DNA from: Nitrospira sp.
GTDB lineage: Bacteria > Nitrospirota > Nitrospiria > Nitrospirales > Nitrospiraceae
DNA: 64,000 bases
Direction of reading: 5' to 3'
NCBI GenBank assembly: GCA_030123565.1
Contig: CP126122.1
Span: forward strand, 2,804,800 to 2,868,799
Under the pieces are notes generated by a model. The model was not told the origin of the DNA and searched no databases. It worked only from the letters and a program-made list of their open reading frames with translations. Positions 53,201 through 64,000 of the stretch are shown here, one piece after another. Each line of letters starts with the position of its first letter. The stretch's first letter is position 1. The position numbers and the translations under genes were made by a program.

Positions 53201-56200
53201 GGCTCCGGTGGGGTCAAAATTCAGCAACCGAATGGCATCGCCTCCGTTTTTGACATGAATCGTAAGGACCGACCCCGTCTGGTTCAGGCGCAGGTCGCGT
53301 TGTGTAATGCCGACCCCGAACCGGATGCGATTGCCCTCCCCTGAGAGGGCGGTATCGTCGATCGTGTCGACACCGTCCCCGAGGTTGAACAGATAGATGT
53401 CGTTTCCGGTGCCACCCTTCAGCGTGTCGTTCCCGGCCCCTCCCGAGAAGGTATCGTTGGCTGCACCGCCCGACAGCACGTTCGCCGCCGCGTTTCCTAT
53501 GAGGACGTTGGCCAGTTCGTTGCCGGTGCCGTCAATGGCCGAAGCGCCGGTGAGGGTCAGGTTTTCAATCTGATCGCCCAAGGTGAAACTGACCGAGCTC
53601 CGAACCAAGTCGACCCCGCCATAGGCCTGTTCCACCACCACATCGCCGCCGTCGTCCACGACATAGGTATCGTTGCCCGCCCTGCCACTCAGGACATCCG
53701 CACCAACCCCACCGTCGAGGAGGTTATCGAGGTCGTTCCCCGTGAGGACGTTGTTCATGGCATTGCCGGTCCCCGCCAGCGCCGAATCGGTGAGGATCAG
53801 GTTCTCCACATTGGCCGACAGGACCATGTCGATGGAGCTTTCGACCGTATCGATGCCCTCATTGACCAGTTCGACCACCGTATCCCGGAGGTCATCCACC
53901 ACATAGGTGTCGTCGCCGGCACCGCCGATGAGGCGATCGCCTCCGACCCCACCGTCCAACTGGTTATTCAACGCGTTGCCGGTCAAGACGTTGTCGAGGT
54001 TGTTTCCAAAGGCCGAGACAGCCTGCGATCCAACCAGAGTGAGGTTATCAATGTCATTGATGCCGTTGTCCCGCAATCGATAGTCTGTGAAGCTCTGCAC
54101 AGTGTCGGTCCCTTCGCCACGCCGTTCAATGACGACATCGAGCGGATCATCGACGATGTAGAGATCGTCGCCCATGCCGCCTTCCAACGTGTCAACTCCC
54201 AGCCCACCATTGAGTGTGTCTTGTCCTGCTCCGCCCAGGAGGTAGTCGGCCCCCTCACTTCCGAGCAACACATCATCGCCGGCTCCCCCGTAGAGGACAT
54301 CGTCCCCGGCCAACCCGTCGAGGGTATCCGCCCCGGAGCCGCCTGCCAGCACGTCCCGCAGGCCGGTCGCTGGCCCCGACAGCGCCCAAGCCGCGAGACT
54401 GCGTTGTGTCCCATCGGCGAACTGTAGGATGTCGGCCGGCGCAGAGTTTCCGGAAACGAGCATCGTATCCCCACCGGTCCCCACCGTGATGGTCCAGAGT
54501 CCCTCATGCTCTGTCACCGTGACATCGCCGACGGTAATGCCGGCCCCGAACTCGATCCGATTCGCATCACCAGGGCCTGCCGATTCCACGATCGTATCGA
54601 CGCCGTCACCGAGGTTGAAGAGATAGGTGTCGAAGCCGGCAGTCCCTTGGAGGGTATCGTTGCCGGCTCCCCCGGCGATCGTGTCGTCGCCGTCGCCGCC
54701 GCGAATCACGTCATTTCCGGCCAGTCCGAAGATCACATCGGAGGTGGCGCGACCGGTCAGGGTCGCATCATCGCCCGCCGTCCCCACAATTGCAGGGAGC
54801 AGCGCACTCAGGGTGGTGGCGGTGTCATCGGCGAACTCGATCCGCTGCACATCTTCGACACCGAAGAGCAGGTTCGCGAAGCGAATGGCATCGCCGTTCG
54901 TGCCGACCACGAGGCGATAATCGAAGGAGCTCGTCACGAGACGCAGATCGGCGAGCGTGATCCCGCTCCCGAACACCAGACGGTTCACGTCGCCGAAGGT
55001 GCCTTGGTCTCGCAGGAAATCCACGCCGTCTCCGATATTGAACACATAGGTATCGCTCCCGGCGCCACCCTCGAGCGAATCATTCCCTTGCCCACCAATC
55101 AACACGTCGTCGCCGGTGCCTCCGATCAACGCATCATCATTCCCTAGCCCCATCAAGCGATCGTTCGTGCCATCGATCCCCTGGAGCACATCGGCATCCG
55201 TCTCACTACCCCGAATGTCCAGTCCCCGGCTGAGGAGTTGCTGATAGGTCAGCGTGGTGCCGTCGGCAAACTGGAAGGTGTCGACCGCATGCGCGCCGAA
55301 GGGATCGCCCGCATCGAAATGACTCAGGCGCACCTGATCCGCCCCTGACGTGAGCGCCACCTTGTTCCGTTCATTCGCGACCCGCTCCAGCCGAGCCGTG
55401 ATGCTATCGAACCCCTCACCTAGGACGAGCTTGTTCCCTTCGCCCGGACGAGCCCCATCGCTGATCGTATCGATCCCGTCACCCGCCCCGAACAGATAGG
55501 TATCGTTGCCTGCCCCGCCCATGAGTTGATCATTCCCGGCCCCGCCCGCAAGCGTGTCATCACCGCCCCGAGCAAAGAGGAGATCGTCTCCCGCTCCACC
55601 GGACACCACATCAGTGCCTTCCGTCGCGGGCGTCGCAAACAGATCGGCCAGGTTGAGCTGACTGCCGTCATCATTGAAACGCAGCTGCTGGACGACCAGC
55701 GAGCCGTTCACCCCTGACAGATCAAATCCCCGGAGCGTGATCGCATCTCGGCCGGTGCCCACCCCGATGGTCAAAGTTGAGCCGGATTGCACGACTTGCA
55801 AATCTTTCAAGCTAATCCCAAAGCCAAACTCAATGGCGTTTCCAGCTTGAGCAGTGGCCACATCCTCGATCGTATCCTGTCCATCCCCAAGCTCAAAGAC
55901 ATAGGTATCGTTGCCCGCGCTCCCGCGCAGGTCGTCGTTGCCGGCGCGACCGGTCATGCGGTCGTCCAGGACCGTGCCGAGCAGCACATCATCCGCCTGC
56001 GTTCCTTGGAACTCGAAGCCGCGGCTGAGGAGGTCGTTGTAGGAGAGGGTCATGCCGTTGGCGAACTGGAAGGTGTCCACCGCATGGGTGCCGAAGGGAT
56101 CGTACGGATTAAAGGTCGTCAGCAACACCGCATCGCGCACATCCCCGTTGCCATCGAGTGCCGTGGTCAGACGGAGTTGTCCAGCAAAGACATCCAATGT

Positions 56201-59200
56201 GATCGAGCTATCGGTAATCTGTTCCCGTCCGTTCGAACCAAAGACCAGCGTATTGCCTTCACCCGGAGCGGCCAGATCGACGATCGTATCGATGCCGCCT
56301 CGGGGGTTGTAGCGGAAGGTATCGTTCCCGGTTCCGCCGATCAGGATGTCATTGCCGCCGTTCACCGGAACCCGGGTCGATCCGTCTCCGCCGAACAAGG
56401 TATCGTCGCCGGCGCCGCCCTCCAGAATGTTATCGCCCTGGTTCCCGGTGAGGATATTGTTCTCCGCGTTGCCGATCCCATAGATGGCGGCGCGCTCGGG
56501 ATCCGGCCCAAACCGGCCGTTTCCTACGTTGACACTGTTGCCGGCCGAATTCAGGAGCGTCAGGTTTTCGAGCCCCTCGGCCAGCGTATAGTTCACGAGA
56601 CTCTGCACCGTATCGGTCCCTTCGCCGGGCCGTTCGACAATCTGGTCCAGCGTGCTGTCGACGACATAGGTGTCGTCGCCGGTGCCGCCGATCAACAGAT
56701 CGACGCCCGCGCCGCCATCCAGCACGTCGTTGCCGTCCAACCCGATCAGGGTCTCATTCACGAGGAGGCCTGTGCCTTTGAGGACATCCGCGCCGGTCGT
56801 CCCCTCAAGCGTGCTGGCCTTGTTCACGAGTGTCGGAACATCCCAGATGGTCCCGTCGCCGAAGACCACCTGTTGAATTTGGTTGAACTCCGCGGCAAAG
56901 AAGCCCCGGACCGTCACTTGATCCTGGGTGCCGGCAATGGTGAGGATGAGATCCGCCTGCCCGAGTTCGGCCCGCGAAGGGTCCACGCCGCGCGCCACCA
57001 CGATGTCGGACGGCAACACGTCCGGCAGTAGCTGGATCACATCCCGCCGGCCGAAGCCCGTATCAAAGTTGGTGATGGTATCCTGTCCATAGCCACGGCC
57101 AAAGAAATAGGTATCGTTGCCGGCCCCGCCAGAGAGGGTGTCGTTTCCGCTCCCGCCATCCAAGACATCGTCTCCGCCCTCGGCGCCGTTGGCCTGATCA
57201 TCTCCATAGAGGGCGTCGTCGCCTTGGCCTCCGACGAGGAAGTCGTTCCCCAATCCACCCACCAACGTATCTAGTCCATCGCCTCCATCCAGCTGATCGT
57301 CACCGATGTTCCCAAGTAGCGCATCGTTGTCGGCTCCCCCGTCCAGCAGGTCATTGCCGGCCCCGCCGTCTAGGAAATCATTGCCCGCTCCACCAAGGAG
57401 AACATCCGCGCCTGGGTGTATCGAGGGTTGGGCATTCTCCAACACAATGGGACTAAAGTAGGCATCGCCGTACAGACGATCATCGCCGGCGCCTCCATCC
57501 AGCACGTCGTTGAGCGCGCCGCCCATGAGCCGGTCATTCCCATCACCGCCGAGGAGCTTGTCTTGTCCGATGAACCTCGCATCGTCGTCGGTGTCGCCGT
57601 TCAGGAAGTCGTCGCCGGCTCCTCCCGTGATCAGTTGATCGACCGGTGCGTTAAAAAAGTTCGTGGGCTGCAGGAAATCATTGCCGGTCGTGCCGGTCAT
57701 CAGCTGCCGCGCCTGATCACGCAGGGTCTCGCTATCCCACATCGTGCCGTCGGCGAATCGCACCTGTTCGATGCGATAGGCCGGATCTGCGAGGAACGAT
57801 TGCAGGGTCAACTGGTCGGACGTGCCGGTGATCTGAAGGATCAGGTCATCCCCGGTCCGACTGACCGTCACAGTGGCGGGGGTAATCCCTGCTCCCAGTT
57901 CGACGGTATCGAGATTGCCGGCCGCCGGATCGAAATCCAGAATCGTATCCTGCCCAGACCCGATGCCGAATCGATAGGTGTCATTGCCGTCATAGCCATA
58001 GAGCCGGTCATCGCCGGCCCCGCCGTCAAACAGGTCGGCGCCGCCGCCCCCGTAGAGCGTGTCCTGTCCCGCTGTGCCGGTGAACGTCTTGGGTAACTGA
58101 TCCGTCACCGCGGTCACATCCCATAGCGTGCCATCGGCAAAGGTGAAGAACTCGACCTGATTGGCCGACCCGGTTAAGAAGGACTGTACGGTGAGTCGGT
58201 CGGTGCTGCCCTTGACGCTCAAGACCAAATCGTCGCCGGCGCGCGCGACCGTCAGGTCCTGCGGCGCCAGGTCGTCCATGAATTCCACGGTATCGAAACT
58301 CGTCGCGGTCGCGTCGTTTTCGATGATCACGTCCTGGCCCGAGCCCCGGCCAAAGCGATAGGTGTCGCTCCCGAGCCCGCCCGCGAGGATATTCGCGCCG
58401 CTGTTGCCGGTCATCACATTGTCCAGGTCGTTGCCCGTGCCGTTGAGGTTGGCAGTTCCGATCAACGTCAGGTTCTCGACATTGGCGCCAAGCGTATAGG
58501 TCTGGTCCGTGACGACCGTATCGCTGCCCTCATTGGCCTGCTCGATGACCGTATCCCCCGCCCCAATCACATAGGTGTCATTGCCGACCCCACCGGTGAA
58601 CACGTTGGCGCCACTGTTACCAGTCAGCACATTGTCCAGCTCGTTGCCCGTTCCATTGTTCGCCCCGATCCCGGTCAGCGTGAGGTTTTCGACATTCGCG
58701 CCCAAGGTAAAGGTCTGATCGGTGACGATCGTATCGATCCCTTCGTTCGCCTGTTCGACGACGCTGTCCCCGGCCCCCACCAGATAGGTGTCATTCCCTT
58801 TGCCGCCCAACAGCTGATTCGCGCCAAGCCCGCCGTCCAGACGATTGTCCCCGTCATTTCCGATCAGGCGGTTGTCTAGGGCGTTGCCGGACGCGTTCAG
58901 ATTGGCCGTCCCAGTCAGCGTCAGGTTTTCCACGTTGGCGCCGAGGGTATACGTCCGGTCTGTCACGACCGTATCGATGCCTTCGTTGGCCTGCTCGACG
59001 ACCGTATCGCCCGCCCCGACGATATAGGTGTCATTGCCGACCCCACCGATGAGCACGTTCGCCGCGCTATTGCCGGTCAGGATGTTATCCAAGCTGTTGC
59101 CGTTCCCATTGATGGCGACCGTCCCAGTGAGCGTGAGATTCTCGACATTCGCGCCGAGGGTATACGTCTGGGCCGTGACGACCGTATCCACGCCTTCGCT

Positions 59201-62200
59201 GGCCTGTTCCACGACCGTGTCCCCGGCCCCCACCACGTAGGTGTCGTTGCCGGCGCCGCCCGTCAAGACGTTCGCGGCGCTGTTGCCGGTCAGGGTATTG
59301 TCCAGCTCATTACCGGTGCCGTTGATTGCAGCACTCCCCGTGAGCGTGAGGTTTTCGACATTCGCACCCAAGGTAAAGGTCTGATCGGTGACGACCGTAT
59401 CGATCCCTTCGTTCGCCTGCTCGACCACCACATCCCCCGTGCCGACCACATAGGTGTCGTTGCCGGTGCCACCCGTCAAGACGTTCGCGGCACTATTACC
59501 GATCAGGATGTTGTCTCGGTCGTTGCCGGTCCCATCGATCACGGCGGTGCCGGTCAACGTGAGCTGTTCCACATTCGGTGCGAGGCTATAGCTCACACTA
59601 CTGCGGAGGAGATCCGTCCCCTCATCCGCCAGTTCCATCACCACATCGTCCGGATCATCGACGAGATAAGTATCGTCTCCGAGCCCACCCACCAAGGTGT
59701 CGGCACCGGCCCCGCCGTCCAAGGCATCGTTTCCGGCCAATCCATACAGGGCATCGTCGGCCGCTGTGCCCTGCAGGCTGTCGACTCCAGTGGTCCCGAC
59801 GATGCCCTGCGCCAGGCGTGCCAATGTCGTCCCGTCCCACCGCGTCCCGTCGCTGAACCGCACCTGTTCGATCTGCGCGGCACCGCTTGCAAAGAAGAGC
59901 GGCATCGTCAAGTCTTCGCCAGTGGCTTTCAGACTCAGTATCAGATTCTGTCCGCTCCGCAGCACCTGGACATCCTTCGGCGTGAGGCCACCTTGGAGAC
60001 GGATGGTGTCCTGAGCACCGGTGCGATCGAAGACCGTCACATGACCGCTGCCCACCCCGAAGAGATAGGCGTCACTGCCGCTGCCGCCCAACAACAGATC
60101 CTGCTCACCGCCCCCGCTCAACGTATCGTTTCCGGCGAGGCCTACAATGACTTCGTTCTGGACCGCGCCCTCGATCGTGTCATTGCGATCGCCGAAGCCC
60201 TGCAGGACGTTGGTCTGTCCGTCGCCTATCAAGAGGCGATCTTTGATGAGGTCCTGGCCCCACACCGTGCCGTCGGCGAATCGCAGCTGCACGGTCCCGG
60301 TGGGTGACGCCGCGAAATAGTTCTGAATGAGGAGCGAATCGGTCCCGCCGGTCAGACTCACCAGCAGATCCGGTCCATCTCCTTGAAGCTGCGCCCCGGA
60401 CGTGCGCTGAATCGTAATTGAAGCCGTGGTGACCCCCGAGCCGAACTGCACGGTGTCGTTCCCGCCACCTAGCCCGGCCAGCACATCCTGTCCGGATCCC
60501 ACATCGAAGAGGTAGGTATCGTTGCCGCTCCCACCTTGCAGGCGATCATTCCCCGCACCCCCGTCCAACGTACCGCTCCCATTGAGTTGGTCGTTGCCGT
60601 CACCCCCGAGGAGGACATCGATACCGCTTCCCCCGAGGAGCACGTCGTTCCCGGCCCCTCCGTCCAATTGATCGTTACCGTCGCCACCGGAAAGAGAATC
60701 GTTGCCGTCACCACCCACCAAGATGTCATCGCCAAGGCCACCGTCGAGCAGGTCGTCGCCGTCTCCACCGTCCAGGAGGTCGTTCCCCCCTTGGTTCAGA
60801 AACTCCAGCCGCCCGGTGCGGTCACCGATCAATTGATCGTTGCCATTACCACCAAAGAGCTTGTCGTCACCGGCGCCCCCGACCAGTTGGTCATCGCCAG
60901 CACCGCCGTCCAAGACATCTTGCCCGTTGCTGTACTGTTCGAGGACACCCTCAACATAGTCATCCCCAAATAGCACATCAGTTCCAGCTCCGCCCGTGAG
61001 GACGTCATCGCCCCCACCGCCATAGAGCCGGTCGTCCCCATCGCCGCCGTCCAATTGATCGTTCCCTGGCGCGAAGGAGGCGAAGAACGCGCCGTTCGAC
61101 AAGACGAGGTCATCGCCCATCAGCACATCGTTCCCGCTACCCCCGTCCAGTCGATCCTGACCCCCAGCACCATAGAGTTTGTCGTCACCCTCCTGCCCCA
61201 TGAGGGTGTCAGACCCCTCGTCCAGCACGTTGAGTCCGTCCCCTCCATACAGTTGGTCATTGCCCGTCCCACCTGCCAGGACATCGTCACCTCCGCCCCC
61301 TGCAAGAAAATCGTCATCTTCTCCGCCATCGAGAAAATCGTTGCCCGGGTTAGAGAGACCCATGAAATCTTCGCCGTACAGGGTATCGGCCCCCTGTCCA
61401 CCATAGAGCACGTCATCGCCCACGCCACCCTGCATAAAATCGCTGCCATCGCCTCCATCAAGCACATCGTTGCCGCCGACCGTCTGCCGGGACACGCCAG
61501 GGAGACTTGTGACATCGACAGGCAGATCACCATCCAACCGATCATTTCCCGCGCCGCCTGCCAAAATGTCGGCTCCCACTCCGCCGATCACGATGTCATT
61601 GCCGTCGCCCCCGTCCAACGAATCATCCCCACCTTGTTGCAACAAGGCCTCAGTGAGTGCGCCCCCCGGCGGAATGAAGAGACCGAAATCCCCCCACAAT
61701 TCATCGTCACCACCCCCTCCCACGAGGCTATCGTTTCCCGACTCCCCTTCCATCAGGTCTCGCCCATCGCCACCATCCATGAGGTCGCCGGCCCCACGAG
61801 CCGGATCGAACGGGAGGGAGTCGGCAACATCGGCGCCGTAGTCTCCCATCATCAAGTCGTTGCCATCGCCACCCCGTAACACATCCACCCCATAGCCCCC
61901 TTGGAGCAAATCATCTCCCGTGTCTCCATCGAGTTGGTCGTCGCCGGATTGGCCTAACAAGAGGTCACTCCCGGCCCCGCCGAAGAGCCGATCATTTCCG
62001 CCCTCCCCCTGTAGGCGGTCGTCCCCGTCATCGCCGTAGAGTTGGTCGTGTCCGTCGGCATCAATCGAGGCAAAGATCGCCTCATTGCCGCCCAAACCGT
62101 GGACGTCGTTGTTATAGGGCCCACTGAGAAAGATGCTGTTGCTGAGGTCGTTAAAGGCGCCTGGGTAATCGGCATTGGTGTGGGTTTCCAGATTGTTGGC

Positions 62201-63952
62201 ATAGGACGGCGCATCCTGGAGAACGATGCCGAATTGGCCGCTCTGAAAGTTCTCGTTCAATGTCAAGATGACTGGTCCGCTCCCTTTGCTCACCAACAGA
62301 TCGCCGCCCGACATGGTAAACGTAAATTGGCCATCCGGACTTTCCCACGTATTCCCTGTGCCGTTTGATCTAATTCCTCCTTGCAGCAACTGTCCATCTA
62401 TGAAAATAGTGTTTCTACCATCGATATCCTCAATCTGATCGTGCCCATCACCGGTGTTCCAAAAATAAAAGTCATTGCCGCCGCCGCCTGCAAGGAGATC
62501 ATCCCCGGCTCTGCCGGCCAGGAAGTTGACTCCACTGTTACCGATAAGTTCATTGTCCAGATCATTCCCCGACGCCCCAAACGCGAGGGATCCGGCAAGA
62601 AGTAGCTTCTCCACATTGGCAGGAAGTTGATAATCAGGTCGAAAGGACTGAACCGTATCGATCCCCTCTCCCGGTACCTCACTCACCACATCACCAAGAT
62701 CGGCAACAATGTATTCATCGTTCCCCAGCCCACCTGCCATACGATCTGCACCGAGGCCTCCGTCGAGAATATTTGCGGCACTATTCCCAATCAACACATT
62801 GTCTAAGGAGTTGCCGGTTCCATTGAGGGGTTCCGCCCCCAACAAGATAAGCTGTTCTACATTATTGGGGAGGGAATAGCTCACAGTGCTGACGATGGTG
62901 TCCGTTCCTCCGAGCGCCGCCTCAATGACCCGATCCCCAGTCTCGGTCACATAGTAGGTATCATTCCCATCTTCTCCCAGCATGATGTCCGCTCCGCCGT
63001 CTCCCCAGATCGAGTCATTTCGCGGACCGGCGTAGATCACATCGTTGCCGTCGCCTCCATGAATGCGGTCGTCTGGGCGTCCGCCAAAAATCAAATCGTT
63101 CACCGGCGACCCAGTGAGTTGGTTGGCCACATTAATCCGGTTGTTGCCCCCTACGATCACTCGGCCGTCTATCGTGACCGGGAAGCCGGGATCGTCGACA
63201 AAATTCTTGATGAGGACTTCGCGCGCCTCCTGTAGCAATGGATGGCGATCATCGGCGATGAAATTCTTTTCGATGTTGGCAATGGAATGACTGTCTAACG
63301 CCAACAAGAGAACCCCTGGCACACCCGCTGGATAGAGATAGGAAAAGGGGAGGCTGCTGAGCGGGGCAACGATACCGACATGATTCGCCAAGTTGCCGAC
63401 CACGTCGCTGGGGACGACCCAATTGGTAATGGGGTAGTCTGCGCTGGGCAGGCCAAGGTCATTGAGCAACCCCTTGCCCCCCAGAGCATTGAAGGTCTGG
63501 CCGAAAACCCCAAATCCACCAAATTGCTCAGCGGAATGTTTGGCAATGAGCAATTGGGTCAGTGAGCCACCAAGAGAATGGCCAGTGATGGACAGGGTGG
63601 CGTCAAATAACGGATTGTCAGAATCCGCACGAAGAATGCGATTTCGAATATCGCGGTAAAAGTCATCTGCCGGGTCAAATTGAGTGGGAACAATATCGAG
63701 CAACATCTGGGCATCGCTCGCGAGGTCACGGACATCCGTCGGTTCCGTTCCACGATTGACCAAAATCACTTCTTTCGTCCGGCTGTTAAAATAGGCCGCG
63801 CCAAAGTAGCCCGTCGCGTCGTCTGAACGCGAGTTGAGCAATGTCCAGATTTCATTCACTCCTTGAACAGCCGTCGGCACCAAGATCTGTTGAGGAGGCG
63901 ATGATTGGTATACTAGATTGCTGAGTGCCGCATAATCTTCGAATCTCGGCAT
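50210..63952 (-). CDS. Giant RTX protein with N-terminal lipase domain
   Basis: 4580 residues. The start has AAGGAGG five bases upstream. Residues 1-250 form a class 3 lipase-like hydrolase: nucleophile Ser126 in [11 protein letters not shown], with likely Asp183 ([10 protein letters not shown]) and His222 (LDSHSIANI). From about residue 285 come very many RTX nonapeptides of the GGxGxDxxx type, which bind calcium, mixed with units of the [18 protein letters not shown] form. Several longer beta segments (DTVQFGSGV.. and [10 protein letters not shown] types) interrupt them. The last 100 residues ([20 protein letters not shown]) are a typical uncleaved type I secretion end. No ABC exporter, membrane-fusion or TolC gene is in the window. 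Confidence 0.92.
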   Translation of the reverse strand: MPRFEDYAALSNLVYQSSPPQQILVPTAVQGVNEIWTLLNSRSDDATGYFGAAYFNSRTKEVILVNRGTEPTDVRDLASDAQMLLDIVPTQFDPADDFYRDIRNRILRADSDNPLFDATLSITGHSLGGSLTQLLIAKHSAEQFGGFGVFGQTFNALGGKGLLNDLGLPSADYPITNWVVPSDVVGNLANHVGIVAPLSSLPFSYLYPAGVPGVLLLALDSHSIANIEKNFIADDRHPLLQEAREVLIKNFVDDPGFPVTIDGRVIVGGNNRINVANQLTGSPVNDLIFGGRPDDRIHGGDGNDVIYAGPRNDSIWGDGGADIMLGEDGNDTYYVTETGDRVIEAALGGTDTIVSTVSYSLPNNVEQLILLGAEPLNGTGNSLDNVLIGNSAANILDGGLGADRMAGGLGNDEYIVADLGDVVSEVPGEGIDTVQSFRPDYQLPANVEKLLLAGSLAFGASGNDLDNELIGNSGVNFLAGRAGDDLLAGGGGNDFYFWNTGDGHDQIEDIDGRNTIFIDGQLLQGGIRSNGTGNTWESPDGQFTFTMSGGDLLVSKGSGPVILTLNENFQSGQFGIVLQDAPSYANNLETHTNADYPGAFNDLSNSIFLSGPYNNDVHGLGGNEAIFASIDADGHDQLYGDDGDDRLQGEGGNDRLFGGAGSDLLLGQSGDDQLDGDTGDDLLQGGYGVDVLRGGDGNDLMMGDYGADVADSLPFDPARGAGDLMDGGDGRDLMEGESGNDSLVGGGGDDELWGDFGLFIPPGGALTEALLQQGGDDSLDGGDGNDIVIGGVGADILAGGAGNDRLDGDLPVDVTSLPGVSRQTVGGNDVLDGGDGSDFMQGGVGDDVLYGGQGADTLYGEDFMGLSNPGNDFLDGGEDDDFLAGGGGDDVLAGGTGNDQLYGGDGLNVLDEGSDTLMGQEGDDKLYGAGGQDRLDGGSGNDVLMGDDLVLSNGAFFASFAPGNDQLDGGDGDDRLYGGGGDDVLTGGAGTDVLFGDDYVEGVLEQYSNGQDVLDGGAGDDQLVGGAGDDKLFGGNGNDQLIGDRTGRLEFLNQGGNDLLDGGDGDDLLDGGLGDDILVGGDGNDSLSGGDGNDQLDGGAGNDVLLGGSGIDVLLGGDGNDQLNGSGTLDGGAGNDRLQGGSGNDTYLFDVGSGQDVLAGLGGGNDTVQFGSGVTTASITIQRTSGAQLQGDGPDLLVSLTGGTDSLLIQNYFAASPTGTVQLRFADGTVWGQDLIKDRLLIGDGQTNVLQGFGDRNDTIEGAVQNEVIVGLAGNDTLSGGGEQDLLLGGSGSDAYLFGVGSGHVTVFDRTGAQDTIRLQGGLTPKDVQVLRSGQNLILSLKATGEDLTMPLFFASGAAQIEQVRFSDGTRWDGTTLARLAQGIVGTTGVDSLQGTAADDALYGLAGNDALDGGAGADTLVGGLGDDTYLVDDPDDVVMELADEGTDLLRSSVSYSLAPNVEQLTLTGTAVIDGTGNDRDNILIGNSAANVLTGGTGNDTYVVGTGDVVVEQANEGIDTVVTDQTFTLGANVENLTLTGSAAINGTGNELDNTLTGNSAANVLTGGAGNDTYVVGAGDTVVEQASEGVDTVVTAQTYTLGANVENLTLTGTVAINGNGNSLDNILTGNSAANVLIGGVGNDTYIVGAGDTVVEQANEGIDTVVTDRTYTLGANVENLTLTGTANLNASGNALDNRLIGNDGDNRLDGGLGANQLLGGKGNDTYLVGAGDSVVEQANEGIDTIVTDQTFTLGANVENLTLTGIGANNGTGNELDNVLTGNSGANVFTGGVGNDTYVIGAGDTVIEQANEGSDTVVTDQTYTLGANVENLTLIGTANLNGTGNDLDNVMTGNSGANILAGGLGSDTYRFGRGSGQDVIIENDATATSFDTVEFMDDLAPQDLTVARAGDDLVLSVKGSTDRLTVQSFLTGSANQVEFFTFADGTLWDVTAVTDQLPKTFTGTAGQDTLYGGGGADLFDGGAGDDRLYGYDGNDTYRFGIGSGQDTILDFDPAAGNLDTVELGAGITPATVTVSRTGDDLILQITGTSDQLTLQSFLADPAYRIEQVRFADGTMWDSETLRDQARQLMTGTTGNDFLQPTNFFNAPVDQLITGGAGDDFLNGDTDDDARFIGQDKLLGGDGNDRLMGGALNDVLDGGAGDDRLYGDAYFSPIVLENAQPSIHPGADVLLGGAGNDFLDGGAGNDLLDGGADNDALLGNIGDDQLDGGDGLDTLVGGLGNDFLVGGQGDDALYGDDQANGAEGGDDVLDGGSGNDTLSGGAGNDTYFFGRGYGQDTITNFDTGFGRRDVIQLLPDVLPSDIVVARGVDPSRAELGQADLILTIAGTQDQVTVRGFFAAEFNQIQQVVFGDGTIWDVPTLVNKASTLEGTTGADVLKGTGLLVNETLIGLDGNDVLDGGAGVDLLIGGTGDDTYVVDSTLDQIVERPGEGTDTVQSLVNYTLAEGLENLTLLNSAGNSVNVGNGRFGPDPERAAIYGIGNAENNILTGNQGDNILEGGAGDDTLFGGDGSTRVPVNGGNDILIGGTGNDTFRYNPRGGIDTIVDLAAPGEGNTLVFGSNGREQITDSSITLDVFAGQLRLTTALDGNGDVRDAVLLTTFNPYDPFGTHAVDTFQFANGMTLSYNDLLSRGFEFQGTQADDVLLGTVLDDRMTGRAGNDDLRGSAGNDTYVFELGDGQDTIEDVATAQAGNAIEFGFGISLKDLQVVQSGSTLTIGVGTGRDAITLRGFDLSGVNGSLVVQQLRFNDDGSQLNLADLFATPATEGTDVVSGGAGDDLLFARGGDDTLAGGAGNDQLMGGAGNDTYLFGAGDGIDTISDGARPGEGNKLVLGEGFDSITARLERVANERNKVALTSGADQVRLSHFDAGDPFGAHAVDTFQFADGTTLTYQQLLSRGLDIRGSETDADVLQGIDGTNDRLMGLGNDDALIGGTGDDVLIGGQGNDSLEGGAGSDTYVFNIGDGVDFLRDQGTFGDVNRLVFGSGITLADLRLVTSSFDYRLVVGTNGDAIRFANLLFGVEDVQRIEFADDTATTLSALLPAIVGTAGDDATLTGRATSDVIFGLAGNDVIRGGDGDDTIAGGAGNDTLQGTAGFDTYLFNLGDGVDTIVESAGPGDANRIEFGAGITVGDVTVTEHEGLWTITVGTGGDTMLVSGNSAPADILQFADGTQRSLAAWALSGPATGLRDVLAGGSGADTLDGLAGDDVLYGGAGDDVLLGSEGADYLLGGAGQDTLNGGLGVDTLEGGMGDDLYIVDDPLDVVIERRGEGTDTVQSFTDYRLRDNGINDIDNLTLVGSQAVSAFGNNLDNVLTGNALNNQLDGGVGGDRLIGGAGDDTYVVDDLRDTVVELVNEGIDTVESSIDMVLSANVENLILTDSALAGTGNAMNNVLTGNDLDNLLDGGVGADVLSGRAGNDTYVVDDGGDVVVEQAYGGVDLVRSSVSFTLGDQIENLTLTGASAIDGTGNELANVLIGNAAANVLSGGAANDTFSGGAGNDTLKGGTGNDIYLFNLGDGVDTIDDTALSGEGNRIRFGVGITQRDLRLNQTGSVLTIHVKNGGDAIRLLNFDPTGANGSVVVETLVFADGTFARLADLQTGPGEITGTDGNDTLTGTPDDDVISALGGDDTVDALAGNDTVSGGTGNDFLRGGEGADVLSGEAGNDLLDGGIGTDRLVGGAGNDTYVVDQDDDVVTELANEGSDMVLSSVTYALSPNVENLALTGSDAIDATGNELDNVLTGNDGTNVLTGGLGNDTYIVGAGDTVVENLNEGLDTVQSAASWVLGNNVEHLTLTGSAAINGTGNGLDNVLTGNSAANILDGGAGADAMGGGQGDDTYLVDDVGDSVTEQANEGVDLVISAVSYTLGANLENLRLAGTANLTGTGNAQANILTGNAGANVLDGGLGADTLIGGAGDDTYLVDGAGDVVTEQANEGTDTVESAVTYTLGANLENLTLAGTDSINGTGNALDNILLGNAANNQLTGGTGNDRLDGGLGNDTMIGGTGNDIYIVDNVGDVVTEQANEGTDTVQSNVSYSLGTNVENLTLTGTANLIGTGNSLNNVLIGNAGNNVLDGGAGADTMTGGADDDTYLVDNSGDLVSEAANEGVDSVQSTVTYQLGANVEHLTLIGTAAINGTGNELNNTLTGNGAANVLDGGAGNDILLGGAGNDTLRGGTGDDRLDGGTGNDAMLGGLGNDTYVVDNTGDTITEALNEGVDKVESAVTYTLGANLENLTLTGAGAINGTGNTLDNILLGNSANNTLTSGAGNDRLDGSLGNDNMIGGTGDDTYVVNQAGDVVTEAANQGIDTVESAITYTLGSNLENLTLTGTGNLNGTGNVLNNVIIGNMGANALDGGSGNDTINGGAGNDSLLGGSGDDQLLGGLGDDTLNAGSGNDLLNGGDGNDSLDAGSGDDQLLGGAGNDLLTGGSGADKFTGGTGNDTLTGGSSNDLYNFFRGDGQDTIIDQDPFPGNSDELLFGTTINPLDLILSRQANDLRISPHGTTDQVTIQNWYGGATNQIETIQAGNGQTLLNTQVDQLIQAMATFSQQTGLTWDQAIDQRPQDVQTVLAANWH
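58380..59540 (-). repeat. Tandem array of about 213-base units inside the RTX gene
   Basis: Five to six near-identical 71-residue units of the form [20 protein letters not shown] followed by [17 protein letters not shown] and [16 protein letters not shown]. The DNA copies are close enough to suggest recent duplication or recombination. Confidence 0.7.
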
Positions 63953-64000
63953 GATCGCCTCCTTAATCAGTTACCTGGTATGTTCGGATACATCTTCGGG

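Noticed and set aside
50213..62368. Many plus-strand open frames opposite the RTX gene, some of several hundred codons
   Set aside because: They are periodic shadows of the RTX repeats (for example repeated Ile/Val-Gly-rich units) and have no starts with ribosome sites or known domains.
50210..63952. Regular DNA repeats considered as a CRISPR array
   Set aside because: The repeats are coding, of variable length, and encode RTX units. There are no unique spacers between identical short repeats and no cas genes.

Overview
The window reads as a stretch of a GC-rich Gram-negative chromosome. Its gene set most resembles Nitrospira and relatives (Nitrospirota): serA beside a class V aminotransferase, MltD, YfgM-like and BioF genes beside a PilT/PilU pair, several Tat-exported molybdopterin oxidoreductases, cytochrome bd, and ECF sigma factors paired with small zinc-finger anti-sigma factors. 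This placement is an inference from gene content and style, not from a marker gene. I saw no rRNA, tRNA, CRISPR array or intact insertion sequence.

Layout. 1-9.1 kb is housekeeping: serine biosynthesis, cell-wall turnover, biotin synthesis and pilus retraction ATPases. 9.1-21.4 kb is an accessory block of exported proteins. It holds a cytochrome c, a SUMF1-fold protein, lipoproteins, two sulfite-oxidase-fold enzymes (one with a cytochrome b561), an acyltransferase plus haem-oxygenase-like diiron protein operon, and a divergent ECF sigma/anti-sigma pair. 21.4-35.1 kb carries an orphan NtrC regulator, a glucose-dehydrogenase-like enzyme, cytochrome bd, a STAS-ECF-anti-sigma operon, a PAS/GAF sigma-54 activator, and a TVP38/YHS/VOC/GMC cluster. 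35.3-41 kb has a TPR protein, a frameshifted nucleotidyltransferase, a VapBC-type pair, a decayed PPOX gene and a second YHS protein. 41-49.5 kb is a run of exported proteins (dioxygenase, gluconolactonases, HbpS-type haem binders, a DM13-like protein) and a frameshifted aquaporin. 50.2-63.95 kb is a single gene for a 4580-residue RTX protein with an N-terminal lipase.

The main discovery candidate is regulatory. Eight minus-strand transcription units share an upstream motif, (T/A)GTAAG-N16-NGAC, of the type ECF sigma factors use. It precedes the SoxC-like enzyme, the cytochrome b561/molybdoenzyme pair, the glucose-dehydrogenase-like gene, the anti-sigma/cydAB unit, the GMC/VOC/YHS/TVP38/activator unit, a YHS gene, the DM13/HbpS/SMP-30 operon and the aquaporin. 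One site lies inside the STAS-ECF-anti-sigma operon. That operon also has a near-consensus sigma-54 promoter and a palindromic upstream site at enhancer distance. The adjacent sigma-54 activator is the last gene of a unit that itself carries the ECF motif. Together these suggest a sigma-54 to ECF cascade with positive feedback that controls a periplasmic oxidation regulon.

Three genes (nucleotidyltransferase, PPOX and aquaporin) appear frameshifted, which means either real decay or residual indel errors in the assembly.
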